Shown: one piece after another, positions 1 to 8,584 of the stretch
Layout of the letters: each line of letters begins with the position of its first letter
How positions within the stretch are numbered: the first letter of the stretch is position 1
NCBI RefSeq assembly: GCF_001273955.1
Contig: NZ_LIGI01000001.1
Coordinates: 2,067,703-2,106,550, forward strand
DNA: 38,848 bases
Reading direction: 5' to 3'
DNA from: Bacillus sp. FJAT-27245
GTDB lineage: Bacteria; Bacillota; Bacilli; Bacillales; Cytobacillaceae
The notes under the pieces: generated by a model
Seen by the model: the letters and a program-made list of their open reading frames with translations, nothing else
What the model was told of the DNA's origin: nothing
Database searches by the model: none
Position numbers and translations under genes: made by a program

Positions 1-992
1 CCTGCCGTGATTAAGGAGGAAATCATTTTATCCTTTTCAACGATATACCGGCTCAACACACTTACACTAACGCTGTAGAAAAGGACAACAAGGATACTGA
101 GAATCCCGTAAAGAACAGTACGATGGATAATAATATTAATGTCCCATAAATGGTATTTGAAAATGGCAAAACCGATGGATAAGGGAATCAGAATTGTACT
201 TAGGGCGTATAGGAATTCCGTTGCAATTTTTAGCGAAATGCTAAGCGGGCCGACGAAATTTAACAGCAACAGGGCAATCACGTACATAATAATGCTGTAA
301 ACATACCATTTCATCTGCTGCCTTACAATGGCATCCGACCTTTTCATGTACCGATAAATTTGTGAAAAAATCAACATGACATGGAAGGATATCCAGCATG
401 AGGCTCCAAGCCATAACGGCCAATTTTCCACATCCATAACGCTGCCTTTAAAATACACCGAAAAGACACCGACCATAATCCAAAACACGGCGATGGCAAC
501 GGTCCATTTAGGGACAAATTTCCCGTCCGGGAGCATATAGAACAAAACAAGGTAGGTTGCTCCGAAATTGCTAATAAAATGGTACATGAAGATATGCGTT
601 GGATAATCGATAAGAAAATTGTAGGAAAGACCAATTCCCAGTGAAAGGAATACGAGGGAGACATAGAGGTTGAACCAAGGCTGTTCTTTACGGAAAAGCA
701 GTATGGATGAAACGCTAGAATAGACAAGTACTTTCACGATTTCAAGGAATATTTTAAAACCCGCGAAAGCATCCAGGGACAATCCCAACTGACTTAATTG
801 CCGTGCCTCGCCGAGGTTAAGCTGACCCGTTTCAAGGCAGCTGGCCTCATCCCCGCATACTGAACTATACATTTCGAGCCGAAAAGGAAAATCCACTATA
901 AAAAAATAAATCGCAAAACAGGCGGTTACGAGCCATACAATTCGCGTCAGCCAATGTATCTTTGTTTCCTTTAAGAAGGCAAACATGTTCAT
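1..992 (-). CDS. Sensor histidine kinase, N-terminal membrane module (partial, cut by window edge)
   Basis: An open frame runs from ATG at 992 to the left edge (330 residues, no stop). The start follows AAGGAG with 7 nt spacing. The protein is mostly hydrophobic, with about eight membrane segments: the first at residues 14-33, then an outside loop with Cys46 and Cys52, then six or seven more. Landmarks are PDGKFVPKW (about residue 171), RQQMKWYV (about 232) and DINIIIHRTVLYG (about 282-294). These match the sensor region found before the histidine-kinase domain in ComP-like and related multi-pass kinases, where a 'NRTLVYG' element closes the membrane block. The dimerisation and ATPase domains would lie outside the window, so the kinase function is inferred. 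No response regulator or pheromone gene is visible upstream. The two loop cysteines could be a ligand or disulfide site. Confidence 0.75.
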   Translation of the reverse strand, partial: MNMFAFLKETKIHWLTRIVWLVTACFAIYFFIVDFPFRLEMYSSVCGDEASCLETGQLNLGEARQLSQLGLSLDAFAGFKIFLEIVKVLVYSSVSSILLFRKEQPWFNLYVSLVFLSLGIGLSYNFLIDYPTHIFMYHFISNFGATYLVLFYMLPDGKFVPKWTVAIAVFWIMVGVFSVYFKGSVMDVENWPLWLGASCWISFHVMLIFSQIYRYMKRSDAIVRQQMKWYVYSIIMYVIALLLLNFVGPLSISLKIATEFLYALSTILIPLSIGFAIFKYHLWDINIIIHRTVLYGILSILVVLFYSVSVSVLSRYIVEKDKMISSLITA

Positions 993-1272
993 ATCGAATC
1001 TCCTTCAAGGTTCCTTACTAGCAAATCCTTATATAATTCTATTCAAAAACAAGAATAATAGAACTATACGCAATCATTTAATCCATATGGTTGATAGAAA
1101 TGAAGAATGGACTTGAGATAAATGAGTAGATTAGAAGAAAGCAGTGGCGGTTAATTTTTCAAAAAACAGGACAAGCGTTTGTTTTTGGCAAAGGGTTTTT
1201 TTGTCTAGGACAAGTCCGCGCCAGATGAATAAGATATTGTGTCCGAACTTGAAAAAGGGGGGAGGTGAGAAA

Positions 1273-1596
1273 ATGTCGTACCAAAAAGACTTTTGCGGCT
1301 GCCATGGCATAGGACCGGTGGAAACGATCGTCTATCCTACTAATACCATTGTGAACGAAAGGACCAGAACCCGGGTCGTGCGGCGTATCCACCCAACTGA
1401 GATCATTAATGTGAACAGGACAATTATCCGCAATGAAAACTTTTTCCCGGTTACTGAGCGGACTGTGAATGAGACTGTTGAGGAAAACTTTGATTGCGGG
1501 CGGGATGTGAACAATCCTCGATGCAGGAGAGTTTCTGGAGCTCCTGGATTTGGTGGTGGCAATCGCGGACCACGCAATTGGCTGTTCAGAATGTAA
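1273..1596 (+). CDS. CotD-family spore coat protein
   Basis: 107 residues. ATG 1273 is chosen over an in-frame start at 1144 because a very strong ribosome site (GGGGGGAGGTGA) ends 4-5 nt before it. Residues 1-12 hold a CGCHG motif; residues 18-65 carry the CotD-type core: a Pro/Val stretch, 'RIHPTEIINVNRTII' and 'FFPVTE', matching the 'IHP..T.NVN......FP.T' pattern of the B. subtilis inner coat protein CotD. The C-terminal tail (about 80-107) is rich in Gly, Arg and Asn. The protein would be laid down on the forespore by the mother cell. A SigK promoter is expected; CATATGGTT at 1084 resembles a SigK -10 but no well-spaced -35 was found. The gene stands alone and ends at a strong terminator. 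Confidence 0.75.
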   Translation: MSYQKDFCGCHGIGPVETIVYPTNTIVNERTRTRVVRRIHPTEIINVNRTIIRNENFFPVTERTVNETVEENFDCGRDVNNPRCRRVSGAPGFGGGNRGPRNWLFRM

Positions 1597-1612
1597 TGGC
1601 AATACGGCGAAG

Positions 1613-1653
1613 ACACCCGAAGCTTCCTTGCTCCGGGCGTTTTCTTTTATTTT
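1613..1653 (+). terminator. Intrinsic terminator of the cotD-like gene
   Basis: An 11-bp stem with two G-U pairs (ACACCCGAAGC / GCTCCGGGCGT), loop TTCCTT, followed by TTTTCTTTTATTTT. The T-rich tail is on the plus side only, so it ends the coat gene rather than the opposing gene that stops at 1652. Confidence 0.8.
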
Positions 1654-2776
1654 AATGTTTTTGCTCAATAATGTCCTTCAATCTATTCGCAACCCATTCA
1701 ATGTCATATCCGATTTCGTTAAGGATGACAGTGTTATAAATCTCCTCGAGCCCGATTCGGATCATATAACAGTACACTTTCTCACACGATTCATCGGAGA
1801 GCAGATAGCTGTTGCGGATCCGTTGAACGAGTGGCTGGAGCTTATCCTCATTCCAGAACAGAATATTCGCTTTGTCGTATAGATGATCACCATACAATGC
1901 AAGGCTCCAATCAATCACGCCTGAGATCCGCCCATCTTTGGCCAGTAAATTAAATGAACCTAAATCTCCATGAACGAGATGATTTTTGCTAAGTGAAATA
2001 CAGTGGATATACGCCTTCAACTCATTTATCGCCATCTCAACGACATCTGACTCCAACCCATTCCGTTCAAGGGCCGACCAGTCATAAATTTTCTCATTGT
2101 ATACAGCTTTAATATATTCTTCCCAGGTCGGAAAACCAGCGTACCCTGTATGATCAAAACGCCCGAATCCTTTTTCCGCCGGAACTTCAATTGCTTCCAA
2201 TGTTTCAAGTGTTTCCATAACCGATGGACAAATATCAAGCAGCTCCTGGCTGTTTAAATCGAATAGTTTACTTCCCTCAATGTAGTTTGAAATCGAATAA
2301 GCGACCCCATTCTCCGTTTCCTGAATCTCCAATACCTCTCTCAGTGGGAGGAGAGGGCTGTAGTGATTGTGTACCCATCGTTCCTTCTCGTATACCTCCC
2401 GCCGATTTCCCGCTTGAAACACATAGTGGCCAGTACCTGTTTGATAGGAAAATGTTTGAGAAACAAGCCCGCCATGAAGTTCCCTAACCTTTTTTGCGAA
2501 TGGAACTTGCGTTTGGATCAAGTTTTGAACTTCCGTTTCAGACAATTTCTTGCCCACTGCCATCGCCCCTTTGAAAAATATTTTGCCTAGCAGCAATTCG
2601 TCCAGGGAAAGTTGGTAGATTTGGCTTAACTTTATGATTGAGTCAATATCGGGGAAATTCTTCCCGACTTCCCAATTTGATAGGGTTTGCCTCGTAGTGT
2701 TTATTTTCTCGGCTACTTGTTCCTGGGTAAAGCCCGCCTTTTTCCTCCTTATCCTGAGTTTTTCACCAATGTTCAT
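1652..2776 (-). CDS. HTH (XRE-type) fused to aminoglycoside phosphotransferase-family kinase, hygromycin-phosphotransferase-like
   Basis: 374 residues; ATG 2776 follows AGGAGGGAAAGGAA. Residues 5-60 are a Cro/C1-type helix-turn-helix ('TQEQVAEKINTTRQTLSNWE'). Residues about 75-370 form a protein-kinase-like APH domain: catalytic loop H269-G-D271 with N276, and metal-binding D289 in 'VIDWS'. The stretch 'LVHGDLGSFNLL...GRISGVIDWSLALYGD...ANILFW' and the later 'MIRIGLEEIY' match the hygromycin B phosphotransferase branch closely, as recalled from the family. A separate start for the kinase is unlikely: the internal Met at about 71 has AAAGGGG only 2 nt upstream. The role may be drug phosphorylation or phosphorylation of a small metabolite linked to transcription control; no resistance activity can be claimed. 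It is a single-gene unit converging on cotD. Confidence 0.85.
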   Translation of the reverse strand: MNIGEKLRIRRKKAGFTQEQVAEKINTTRQTLSNWEVGKNFPDIDSIIKLSQIYQLSLDELLLGKIFFKGAMAVGKKLSETEVQNLIQTQVPFAKKVRELHGGLVSQTFSYQTGTGHYVFQAGNRREVYEKERWVHNHYSPLLPLREVLEIQETENGVAYSISNYIEGSKLFDLNSQELLDICPSVMETLETLEAIEVPAEKGFGRFDHTGYAGFPTWEEYIKAVYNEKIYDWSALERNGLESDVVEMAINELKAYIHCISLSKNHLVHGDLGSFNLLAKDGRISGVIDWSLALYGDHLYDKANILFWNEDKLQPLVQRIRNSYLLSDESCEKVYCYMIRIGLEEIYNTVILNEIGYDIEWVANRLKDIIEQKH

Positions 2777-2865
2777 TTCCTTTCCCTCCTACATAAATTT
2801 TCGCATATCGATTGGATAAAGCTAGCAAGGATTTCTTGCATACAAAGGACCCATTCTCTTTTTTG

Positions 2866-2900
2866 AAAAAAAGAGAAGCCCAATTCATATGTGAATTGGA
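2866..2900 (-). terminator. Terminator of the GNAT gene
   Basis: On the minus strand an 8-bp perfect stem (CCAATTCA / TGAATTGG, loop of 4) is followed by GCTTCTCTTTTTTT. It lies 62 nt beyond the GNAT stop. Its stem resembles the terminator at 7870. Confidence 0.75.
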
Positions 2901-2961
2901 CTAAAAGTTGTCTATTTTAATTATTCAAGGCTTTTTTTAAAAAAACACATGCAGCTTTCCT

Positions 2962-3360
2962 TTAAACCCCTGACTGCCTATCGTAATTTCTAAAGAGCAT
3001 GCCGTTCGACTTGAACATGCCGAGCTTTTCATAATAAGGGACGAGGTCGTCTTCACAGCTCAGGTCAATCATATAGATGCTGCCAAGCTGTTCAAGCATC
3101 CGTTTCACTAGTTCCTTACCGATTCCTTTTCCCTGGTATTCAGGCAGCACTTCAAGGAAGGGGATGTAGGCGGAAAGAACGCCATCACTGATTGCCGTGA
3201 TAAAGCCGATAACCTTATCATCCTCCACAGCGATTACGAAATGGCTACTGTTTTGAAGCAGCTTCAGGTGGGTTTCCGGGCTCGGCGGATTCGGCCAGCC
3301 CACGAAAAATCCGTGCAGCATACGAGGTGAAATGCCATCAATCGTATGTTTGTAAATCAT
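2962..3360 (-). CDS. GNAT-family N-acetyltransferase
   Basis: 132 residues; ATG 3360 with AGGAG 8 nt upstream. A compact single-domain GNAT fold: strand 'HFVIAVEDDKVIGFITAI' (residues about 40-57) and the acetyl-CoA pyrophosphate loop 'YQGKGIGKELVKRMLEQL' (about 75-92), which fits the Q/R-x-x-G-x-G/A pattern. The C-terminal 'LVPYYEKLGM' is the usual end of the acetyl-CoA cleft. The substrate cannot be read from sequence. It is monocistronic with its own terminator downstream. Length is slightly short for the family but complete. Confidence 0.85.
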   Translation of the reverse strand: MIYKHTIDGISPRMLHGFFVGWPNPPSPETHLKLLQNSSHFVIAVEDDKVIGFITAISDGVLSAYIPFLEVLPEYQGKGIGKELVKRMLEQLGSIYMIDLSCEDDLVPYYEKLGMFKSNGMLFRNYDRQSGV

Positions 3361-3772
3361 TTTATCAACTCCTGTTTTTTATAAAAAATGACTGGGAAGT
3401 TGATAAGAATCAATTGTAAAGTAACAAAGTGAAGGCCTCCAAACATTTTGGACTTCCTAAGACTATTCGGCACAAGATCACAAAAACCTTTTTTAAAGTA
3501 AAAAGCTCAACGAACTTTCACTAACACGCTATTCAGAAATCTAAGCATTTTGCAACAATTATTTTTTTATATGCTCTTTTATAAAGACACTATTTTCCCA
3601 ACATTTAAATCCATAAATTGTATTTACTGAAATAACCATAAAATGTTATATTTTTCTTGTTTCAAAGAAGGTTTTAGAAATTTCCAACAAATTAAAAAAT
3701 GAAAGGAGGAAGAACTTTTATTAGACCCAAATCTTTTATTCACAAAACTAACTTTAAAAGGAGCAATCGTAA
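3361..3772. other. Intergenic stretch without a gene
   Basis: AT-rich spacer between the GNAT gene and the broken secreted-protein gene. TTTACT (3623-3628) and TTATAT (3646-3651), 17 nt apart, are a possible but weak SigA promoter for the rightward gene. No RNA gene or other ORF is supported. Confidence 0.4.
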
Positions 3773-4792
3773 ATGAAGAAATTATTTTCTATCTTAATTA
3801 GTATGGGACTCTTAATCGCACTTGCAACAAGCGCATTCGCCACAAATCAAGCAGTGGGCAATAGTGAAGTTGGAAATAGTAAGCTTTTAGAAAAAATAGG
3901 CTTTACAAAAGAGGAATTAATTGATTTAAAAGCAAACCCAGACAAGGTGGATATAAACTTTGAAAAGCCAGAGAAAGGCATAAAGAAAAAGATTAAAAAG
4001 AAAGACGTTTTAAGATTAGCTCAATTGGGATTCACAAAGTAGGAAATTAGTGATATGGATCAAGAAGAGTTCGATTCGTTGAAAGATAAAACGGGGACTT
4101 TGATAGAAGTTGATACTAAGTATATAAAAATAGAAGATGGTGTTACAACTGAGGTGCCGGAAAAAGAAGCATTAATTGAATACAAAAAATTAAAAGATAA
4201 AGAAAAGAAAAAACTGAATGGAGATATATCCATTCAAGCTGAAATTGGTACCGATGTTGAAAATACATCCTGGATGCAGTTGCTTACCACGGTTAGTACG
4301 GTTTCTACTGGAGTATGGCAAGTTAAAAATAGTTTCAACTGGTGGACAGAACCAGTATGGACTCTGGAAGATGCCATAGGGATATCACATCCAGAGTATC
4401 AAACACCTGATATGAATAGTGAACGTTTCACTTATACTTATGACCGCCATACAAACAATACAAATTTGACTTATGTTAGCACTGGTACCAAAACTAAATC
4501 TACTGCAGATGATAAGAATTCGAATGGAATGGCGTTTAAATATGACATTATTGAAAGTGAATATGTTAATGGAACAAAGTATCTTGTTTTGAACCATAGG
4601 GGTAAAATGTATTACGATTTTAGAAAGGCAAGCTCTCAATATACAAGGGGAGCAGTATACGGCCATTATACTCATACAGAGATGGGCATTGTTGGAAGCA
4701 TCGGGGTGAAAATTAGTTTAAATTCACTTTCCGTATCCGGGGCAGCAAAACAAACCAAAATGACCGATACAGGAGTTTCTTTTAGTTTTTAA
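3773..4792 (+). pseudogene. Secreted protein gene interrupted by an in-frame TAG stop
   Basis: The frame opens at ATG 3773 after AAAAGGAG and runs to TAG at 4040-4042; the same frame continues without a break to TAA at 4792 (339 sense codons in all). Nothing else is disturbed, so one substitution (for example GAG to TAG) explains it: the context reads 'LGFTK-stop-EISDMDQEEF', and 'GFTKEEL' occurs 50 residues earlier. Residues 1-24 are a Sec signal peptide ending in AFA. The N-terminal part is Lys-rich and repeats a 'GFTxxEL' unit; the C-terminal part has 'SFNWWTEPVW' and 'GHYTH'. The function is unknown. It is a paralogue of the lipoprotein at 36082 and of the fragment at 35861. The second half could restart at ATG 4055, but only weak ribosome-site bases precede it. 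Confidence 0.75.
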
Positions 4793-4861
4793 ATTTGGCA
4801 AAGAGGGTGTATTAATTGGTTCAGCTTCTTTGTAATATCATATAGAAAAGGTGTGACTAAT

Positions 4862-5032
4862 TTGTATATCTTCTTTTTAGGGACTATTTTCTTTAGTGTA
4901 TTGTTCTATATAAACTGTATATTTATGGCTAAGAGAATTAGAGATAAAAAAGAAACAACATATGATATTGTAGTCGGGTCAATAATTCTAGCCATATTGA
5001 TGTACTTTTTAATAGTTGTCTTGAGAACATAG
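4862..5032 (+). CDS. Small two-helix membrane protein
   Basis: 56 residues from TTG 4862, with AAAAGGTG about 8 nt upstream. It begins 'MYIFFLGTIFFSVLFYI', has a basic middle (residues 24-32, KRIRDKK) and a second hydrophobic helix (about 39-53). The pattern fits a small inner-membrane protein with a cytoplasmic basic loop. It lies 70 nt behind the TAG-broken secreted protein gene and ahead of a strong terminator, so it may share that transcript. No family is recognised. The TTG start is the main uncertainty. Confidence 0.5.
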   Translation: MYIFFLGTIFFSVLFYINCIFMAKRIRDKKETTYDIVVGSIILAILMYFLIVVLRT

Positions 5033-5048
5033 CCAGATTTCTAATAAG

Positions 5049-5092
5049 AAAAAACACTGTACCAGAGTAGATACAGTGTTTCTTCTTGTTTT
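5049..5092. terminator. Bidirectional intrinsic terminator
   Basis: Stem AAACACTGTA / TACAGTGTTT with loop CCAGAGTAGA; T-rich on both strands (TTTCTTCTTGTTTT on plus, TTTTTTCTTATT on minus). It can end both the rightward small membrane gene and the leftward general-stress gene. Confidence 0.85.
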
Positions 5093-5227
5093 ATTAGTCA
5101 CTTGACTCTGACATTTTTAAAATGTCTTCTTAAAAAATACCCTTTCAAAAGCTTTTGCCCACTCTCAACATCAGCCGAGCAAAACTGGGGGTTCCCCTGT
5201 AACCAGACAATCCAGTTTCACTTACTT

Positions 5228-5704
5228 CTATTCCAATTCCAGCGTTTCATTCACATCTGTCGATTTGGCACTTTGCCCTGTCATTCGCTTGTACATGAAC
5301 GCGATTTTTTTCGCCAAATTTCCGGTTTCCCAATATTCGGCTGCTTCCGCTTTAACCTTTATTAAGACAACGTCAGGATCATCATAAGTGGTTTGCATAA
5401 TCTTTTCATATGCTTTGCTCCACAATTCCTTCTTCTTGTTTAAATCCTCAACGATTTCCGCTTTTCCACGGACGGAAACATACGATTTACCCGCGTAAGC
5501 CACATTCACATCTTGATCATTCAAAATTTCTTCATATTTAGCAGTCTCTTTTTTCGTAAAAAACCACAGGTCGCCATCAAACTCAACTTCCTGAGTTTTC
5601 ATGGGGCGTGAAACAAGCCCTTCATCCGTTGCCGTAGTCAGCATGGCTATGTCTATGTCTTTGATTAATTCCCTTAACGTTTCAAGTTCTTCTTTTTTCA
5701 GCAT
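5228..5704 (-). CDS. General stress protein 26-type, pyridoxamine 5'-phosphate oxidase-like flavin-binding protein
   Basis: 158 residues. It has the split-barrel fold of the PNPOx-like family: 'AMLTTATDEGLVSRPMK' (residues about 20-36), 'FDGDLWFFTKKETAKYEEI' (42-60), then 'VNVAYAGKSYVSVRGKAEIV' (66-85), with a C-terminal helix-strand unit ('VLIKVKAEAAEYWE'). This matches B. subtilis YdaG-like 'general stress protein 26', presumed FMN-binding oxidoreductases of unknown substrate that belong to the SigB regulon. GAGGAG lies 14 nt before the ATG, rather far, but there is no alternative start in frame. A SigB-like promoter sits 42 nt upstream. Confidence 0.85.
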   Translation of the reverse strand: MLKKEELETLRELIKDIDIAMLTTATDEGLVSRPMKTQEVEFDGDLWFFTKKETAKYEEILNDQDVNVAYAGKSYVSVRGKAEIVEDLNKKKELWSKAYEKIMQTTYDDPDVVLIKVKAEAAEYWETGNLAKKIAFMYKRMTGQSAKSTDVNETLELE

Positions 5705-5745
5705 GTTAGGGATACCAACTCCTCATTTATGATTATAGAGGTATA

Positions 5746-5770
5746 GTACCCTTTAACCGTGTTTTTAGTC
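5746..5770 (-). promoter_or_regulatory. Candidate SigB-type promoter of the general-stress gene
   Basis: On the minus strand GACTAA (-35; consensus GTTTAA), 13-nt spacer, GGGTAC (-10; consensus GGGTAT), ending 42 nt before the start codon. Spacing and the -10 are good, the -35 is 4/6. The known SigB dependence of YdaG-like proteins adds weight. Confidence 0.35.
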
Positions 5771-6088
5771 CGGTTTGGCGGTATGAGAGTGGAATCATAA
5801 AGCACATACCACTCTATGTTTACTTGAAACCGTGTCTGGATAGCAAAGTGAATTTCCAAGGGTTGCGTGTCCAAAGAAAGAACGGGATCCGATGCACCAA
5901 TGATTATGATGTTGTATACACAAACGCATTTGGAACGCTGAGAAGGGAACAGGTACATTGGATTAATTTTCTTCAGCTTTGTTTCAAGGAGAGAAAAGGC
6001 CACCGCTTTTAAAAGATGAAATAACCGAATTTTCCGATTATAATGAAACTAATTCTAATTAAATGATTATACCTGGGAGGCGGAAGAG
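5771..6088. other. Intergenic stretch, no supported gene
   Basis: Open frames exist on both strands here but have no ribosome site or recognisable product. TAATGAAACTAATTCTAATTAAATGATTATACC precedes the acyl-CoA synthetase; its exact promoter is unclear. The start of that gene has GGGAGGCGG about 8 nt upstream. Confidence 0.35.
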
Positions 6089-7741
6089 ATGGCGGAAATC
6101 AAGAACATTTCAGTCGGCAGGCTTCTGGAGGAAACCGCAGCAAGGCAGCCGGACCATGATGCAGTTGTTTATCCTGACAGGGGATTGCGCTATACATACG
6201 GCGAATTCGAAAAGCTGTGCCGGGATGTCGCGAAGGGATTGATGAAGCTTGGCATCGAAACGGGGGAGCATGTGGCCATCTGGGCGACGAACCGACCCGA
6301 ATGGGTGACGGCTCAGTTTGCGACCGGAAAGATGGGGGCCGTCCTGGTCACCGTCAACACAAGCTACCGGACCGCGGAACTCGAATACCTCCTGAAGCAG
6401 TCAGACTCGACAACGTTAATCCTCATGGAGAATTTCAGGGATGCTTCCTACATCAATATGATTTATGAAATCGCGCCCGAATTGAAGACGTCGGAGCCAG
6501 GAAAGCTGAAGTCGAAGAACCTTCCTTTTTTAAAAAATGTCATCGTACTCGGCGACAACCGCTATCCGGGAATGCTGCACTGGGATGATATCCTTGCGCT
6601 GAAGGATGAAGTGTCCGACGCTGAACTCGACAGGCGGTTGGCATCACTCGACCCGGATGACCCGATCAATATGCAGTACACATCCGGGACGACCGGATTC
6701 CCGAAAGGCGTCATGCTCACGCACAACAACCTTGTCAACAACGCCATCAACATCGCCGAGTGCATGAAGCTGACAGCGGAGGACAGGCTCTGCATCCCTG
6801 TGCCCTTTTTCCATTGCTTCGGCTGCGTTATCGGGACGCTTGCATGTGTTTCGGTCGGGGCAACGATGGTCCCTGTCCAGGAATTCGATGCGAAAAAGGT
6901 GCTTGAAGCGGTTGAAAAGGAACGCTGTACAGCGCTGCATGGCGTCCCGACGATGTTCATCGCCGAGCTGAACCATCCCGATTTTGAAAAATACGACCTT
7001 TCAAACCTCCGTACAGGCGTCATGGCTGGATCGAATTGCCCAATCGAAGTGATGAAAGCGGTCATTGAAAAAATGGGTGCATCAGAAATCACGATCTGTT
7101 ACGGGCAGACAGAGGCATCACCGGTCATCACGCAAACGCGGACGGACGACCCAATCGAACTGCGAGTCTCTTCGGTCGGCAAAGCGCTCCCGAACGTCGA
7201 AGTGAGAATCGTCGACCCGGTAACGAACGAAGAAGTCCCGTACGGTGAGCAGGGCGAGCTGTGCACACGCGGCTACCATGTCATGAAAGGCTATTATAAA
7301 AATCCCGAAGCGACGGCCGAGGCAATCGACAACGACGGCTGGCTGCATACAGGCGACCTCGCTGTCATGGATGAAAACGGCTACTGCCGGGTCACTGGCC
7401 GCCTTAAGGACATGATTATCCGTGGCGGCGAAAATATCTACCCCCGAGAAATCGAGGAATTCCTCTACCAGCATCCGGCCATTCTCGACGTCCAAATCGT
7501 CGGCGTCCCGGATGAAAAATTCGGAGAAGAAGTCATGGCCTGGATCCAGCTCAAAGAAGGCCATACCGCAACAGTAGAGGAAATACGGGAATTCTGCCTC
7601 GGAAAAATCGCCCGTTACAAGGTGCCGAGATATATTGAATTCTGCGAGTCGTTCCCGACAACGGCATCAGGGAAGATTCAGAAGTACAAACTGAGGAAGA
7701 TGGCGGAGGAGGCCGTTTCCTCAAAAAGCGCGCTCTCCTGA
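6089..7741 (+). CDS. yngI: Acyl-CoA synthetase (AMP-forming), YngI-like
   Basis: 550 residues; ATG 6089 after GGGAGGCGG. An ANL-superfamily enzyme that adenylates a carboxylic acid with ATP and transfers it to CoA. Motifs: P-loop-like A3 '[11 protein letters not shown]' (about 197-207), 'VPFFHCFG', A5 'YGQTEASP' (about 337-344), A7 'HTGDLAV' (about 419), hinge '[16 protein letters not shown]', and A10 lysine in '[13 protein letters not shown]' (about 526-538). Length and sequence agree with B. subtilis YngI (549 aa), encoded with a leucine/short-branched acyl degradation cluster there; here none of those partners is adjacent, so it stands alone. The chain length of its substrate cannot be read. 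The gene is markedly richer in G+C than its neighbours. It ends at a strong terminator. Confidence 0.9.
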   Translation: MAEIKNISVGRLLEETAARQPDHDAVVYPDRGLRYTYGEFEKLCRDVAKGLMKLGIETGEHVAIWATNRPEWVTAQFATGKMGAVLVTVNTSYRTAELEYLLKQSDSTTLILMENFRDASYINMIYEIAPELKTSEPGKLKSKNLPFLKNVIVLGDNRYPGMLHWDDILALKDEVSDAELDRRLASLDPDDPINMQYTSGTTGFPKGVMLTHNNLVNNAINIAECMKLTAEDRLCIPVPFFHCFGCVIGTLACVSVGATMVPVQEFDAKKVLEAVEKERCTALHGVPTMFIAELNHPDFEKYDLSNLRTGVMAGSNCPIEVMKAVIEKMGASEITICYGQTEASPVITQTRTDDPIELRVSSVGKALPNVEVRIVDPVTNEEVPYGEQGELCTRGYHVMKGYYKNPEATAEAIDNDGWLHTGDLAVMDENGYCRVTGRLKDMIIRGGENIYPREIEEFLYQHPAILDVQIVGVPDEKFGEEVMAWIQLKEGHTATVEEIREFCLGKIARYKVPRYIEFCESFPTTASGKIQKYKLRKMAEEAVSSKSALS

Positions 7742-7869
7742 CAACAACGCCAGGACCGATTGAGAGCATTTTCGAGTAGAAAACTTATTGAGCACACCAA
7801 AAAGCAACCAAATACGCGCATAACTGGTTCGGTCTTCGAGTACAAAAAACATAAATCGCATAAAGATTA

Positions 7870-7910
7870 GCAGTCCAATTCGCAAATGAATTGGACTGCA
7901 TCTTTTTGTT
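7870..7910 (+). terminator. Intrinsic terminator after the acyl-CoA synthetase
   Basis: Perfect 12-bp stem GCAGTCCAATTC / GAATTGGACTGC, loop GCAAAT, then ATCTTTTTGTT. It lies about 130 nt beyond the stop codon. Confidence 0.85.
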
Positions 7911-8015
7911 GATATAACAGCGTTTTCTGTGTATTAAAGGAGGTTTTAGCACTCAAATTCGGATCCCTTTTAGCACGATGAAAAAGGTTAAGAATAAATA
8001 ATAAGTTAGGTGCCT

Positions 8016-8084
8016 AATCCAAGAAGGGTTAAGGCCCCTTTTTGTGGAATTCTTTATTGAACGCTGGAGGTTTGTTGAAAATAG
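8016..8084 (+). repeat. Dispersed intergenic repeat, copy A
   Basis: ATCCAAGAAGGGTTAAGG then CTTTTTGTGGAATTCTTTATT and a GAACG...GTTTGTTGAA tail. It aligns with copy B (11107-11176) over its full length, and its second half with copy C (11981-12052). All three lie just upstream of AT-rich genes on the plus strand. The copies are diverged. Confidence 0.5.
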
Positions 8085-8173
8085 ATCGTAAGCGAACACA
8101 ATTAAAGATGAGTTTACCTTTTAAAAGAAGAAAAGGTATGTAGAGTAGATAAAACGAAAAATGAGGTGAGTTA

Positions 8174-8437
8174 ATGGGACATTTACTAGGTGTTCTTACG
8201 TTTCTTATTTTTTGTATTTTTAGCATAATCGGACTTACAAACCATTTTAAGTTTAATCAAAAATATGTATGTAAAAATTGCTCACAAAAAATTAATGCCT
8301 CACAAATTGTGTGTCAACACTGTGGCACTTTTTTAGAAAAAAATTCGTTTGAAAAGAAAGCAGTTAAATATATGGGGCGGCATTTTGACGGCAGATATCA
8401 GGAAGGAATAAAAAAGTTAGATAGACGGAATAAATGA
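8174..8437 (+). CDS. Small membrane-anchored zinc-ribbon protein
   Basis: 87 residues; ATG 8174 with GAGGTGAG 4 nt upstream. Residues 4-22 form one transmembrane helix. Residues 32-52 form a zinc ribbon: Cys33-x2-Cys36 and Cys47-x2-Cys50 ('YVCKNC', 'VCQHCG'). The tail (60-87) is basic. The layout suggests a membrane-tethered cytoplasmic zinc ribbon; partners and role are unknown. Its TGA overlaps the ATG of a degenerate small ORF (ATGA), which suggests it once led a two-gene unit. Confidence 0.7.
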   Translation: MGHLLGVLTFLIFCIFSIIGLTNHFKFNQKYVCKNCSQKINASQIVCQHCGTFLEKNSFEKKAVKYMGRHFDGRYQEGIKKLDRRNK

Positions 8438-8511
8438 TAGGGCTATCTAAAGGGTTAGGATTCGTTGCATCTATTTAAGCAGCATTATTTATTCTGCTAA
8501 TGGGAGTTTAG
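8434..8511 (+). pseudogene. Degenerate small membrane protein coupled to the zinc-ribbon gene
   Basis: ATG 8434 overlaps the upstream stop (ATGA). The frame reads 'MIGLSKGLGFVASI', then TAA, then 'AALFILLMGV' and a second stop. Reading through the TAA gives one hydrophobic helix. It may be the start of a decayed translationally coupled gene; equally it may be chance. Confidence 0.25.
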
Positions 8512-8584
8512 GCCTTCTGAGAAGTAAGGTATTATTAATCGAATAAGTAGTCTTATAAGCCATCATAACCTACTACAATATTCT

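Noticed and set aside
1159-1668. 169-aa minus-strand ORF across the cotD-like gene
   Set aside because: Overlaps a gene with a far better start and known motif, and runs through its terminator.
3690-3735. AGGAGGAAGAACTTTTATTAG upstream of the gene at 3773, resembling a ribosome site
   Set aside because: The only nearby frame stops after a few codons; no leader peptide worth calling.
5698-6012. Overlapping ORFs of 101 aa (minus) and 62 aa (plus) before the acyl-CoA synthetase gene
   Set aside because: Neither has a ribosome site or a recognisable domain, and they lie opposite each other; treated as chance frames.
6217-7769. Long ORFs on the minus strand and in other plus frames inside the acyl-CoA synthetase gene
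   Set aside because: They are shadows caused by the high GC of the real gene; no start signals or protein-like motifs.
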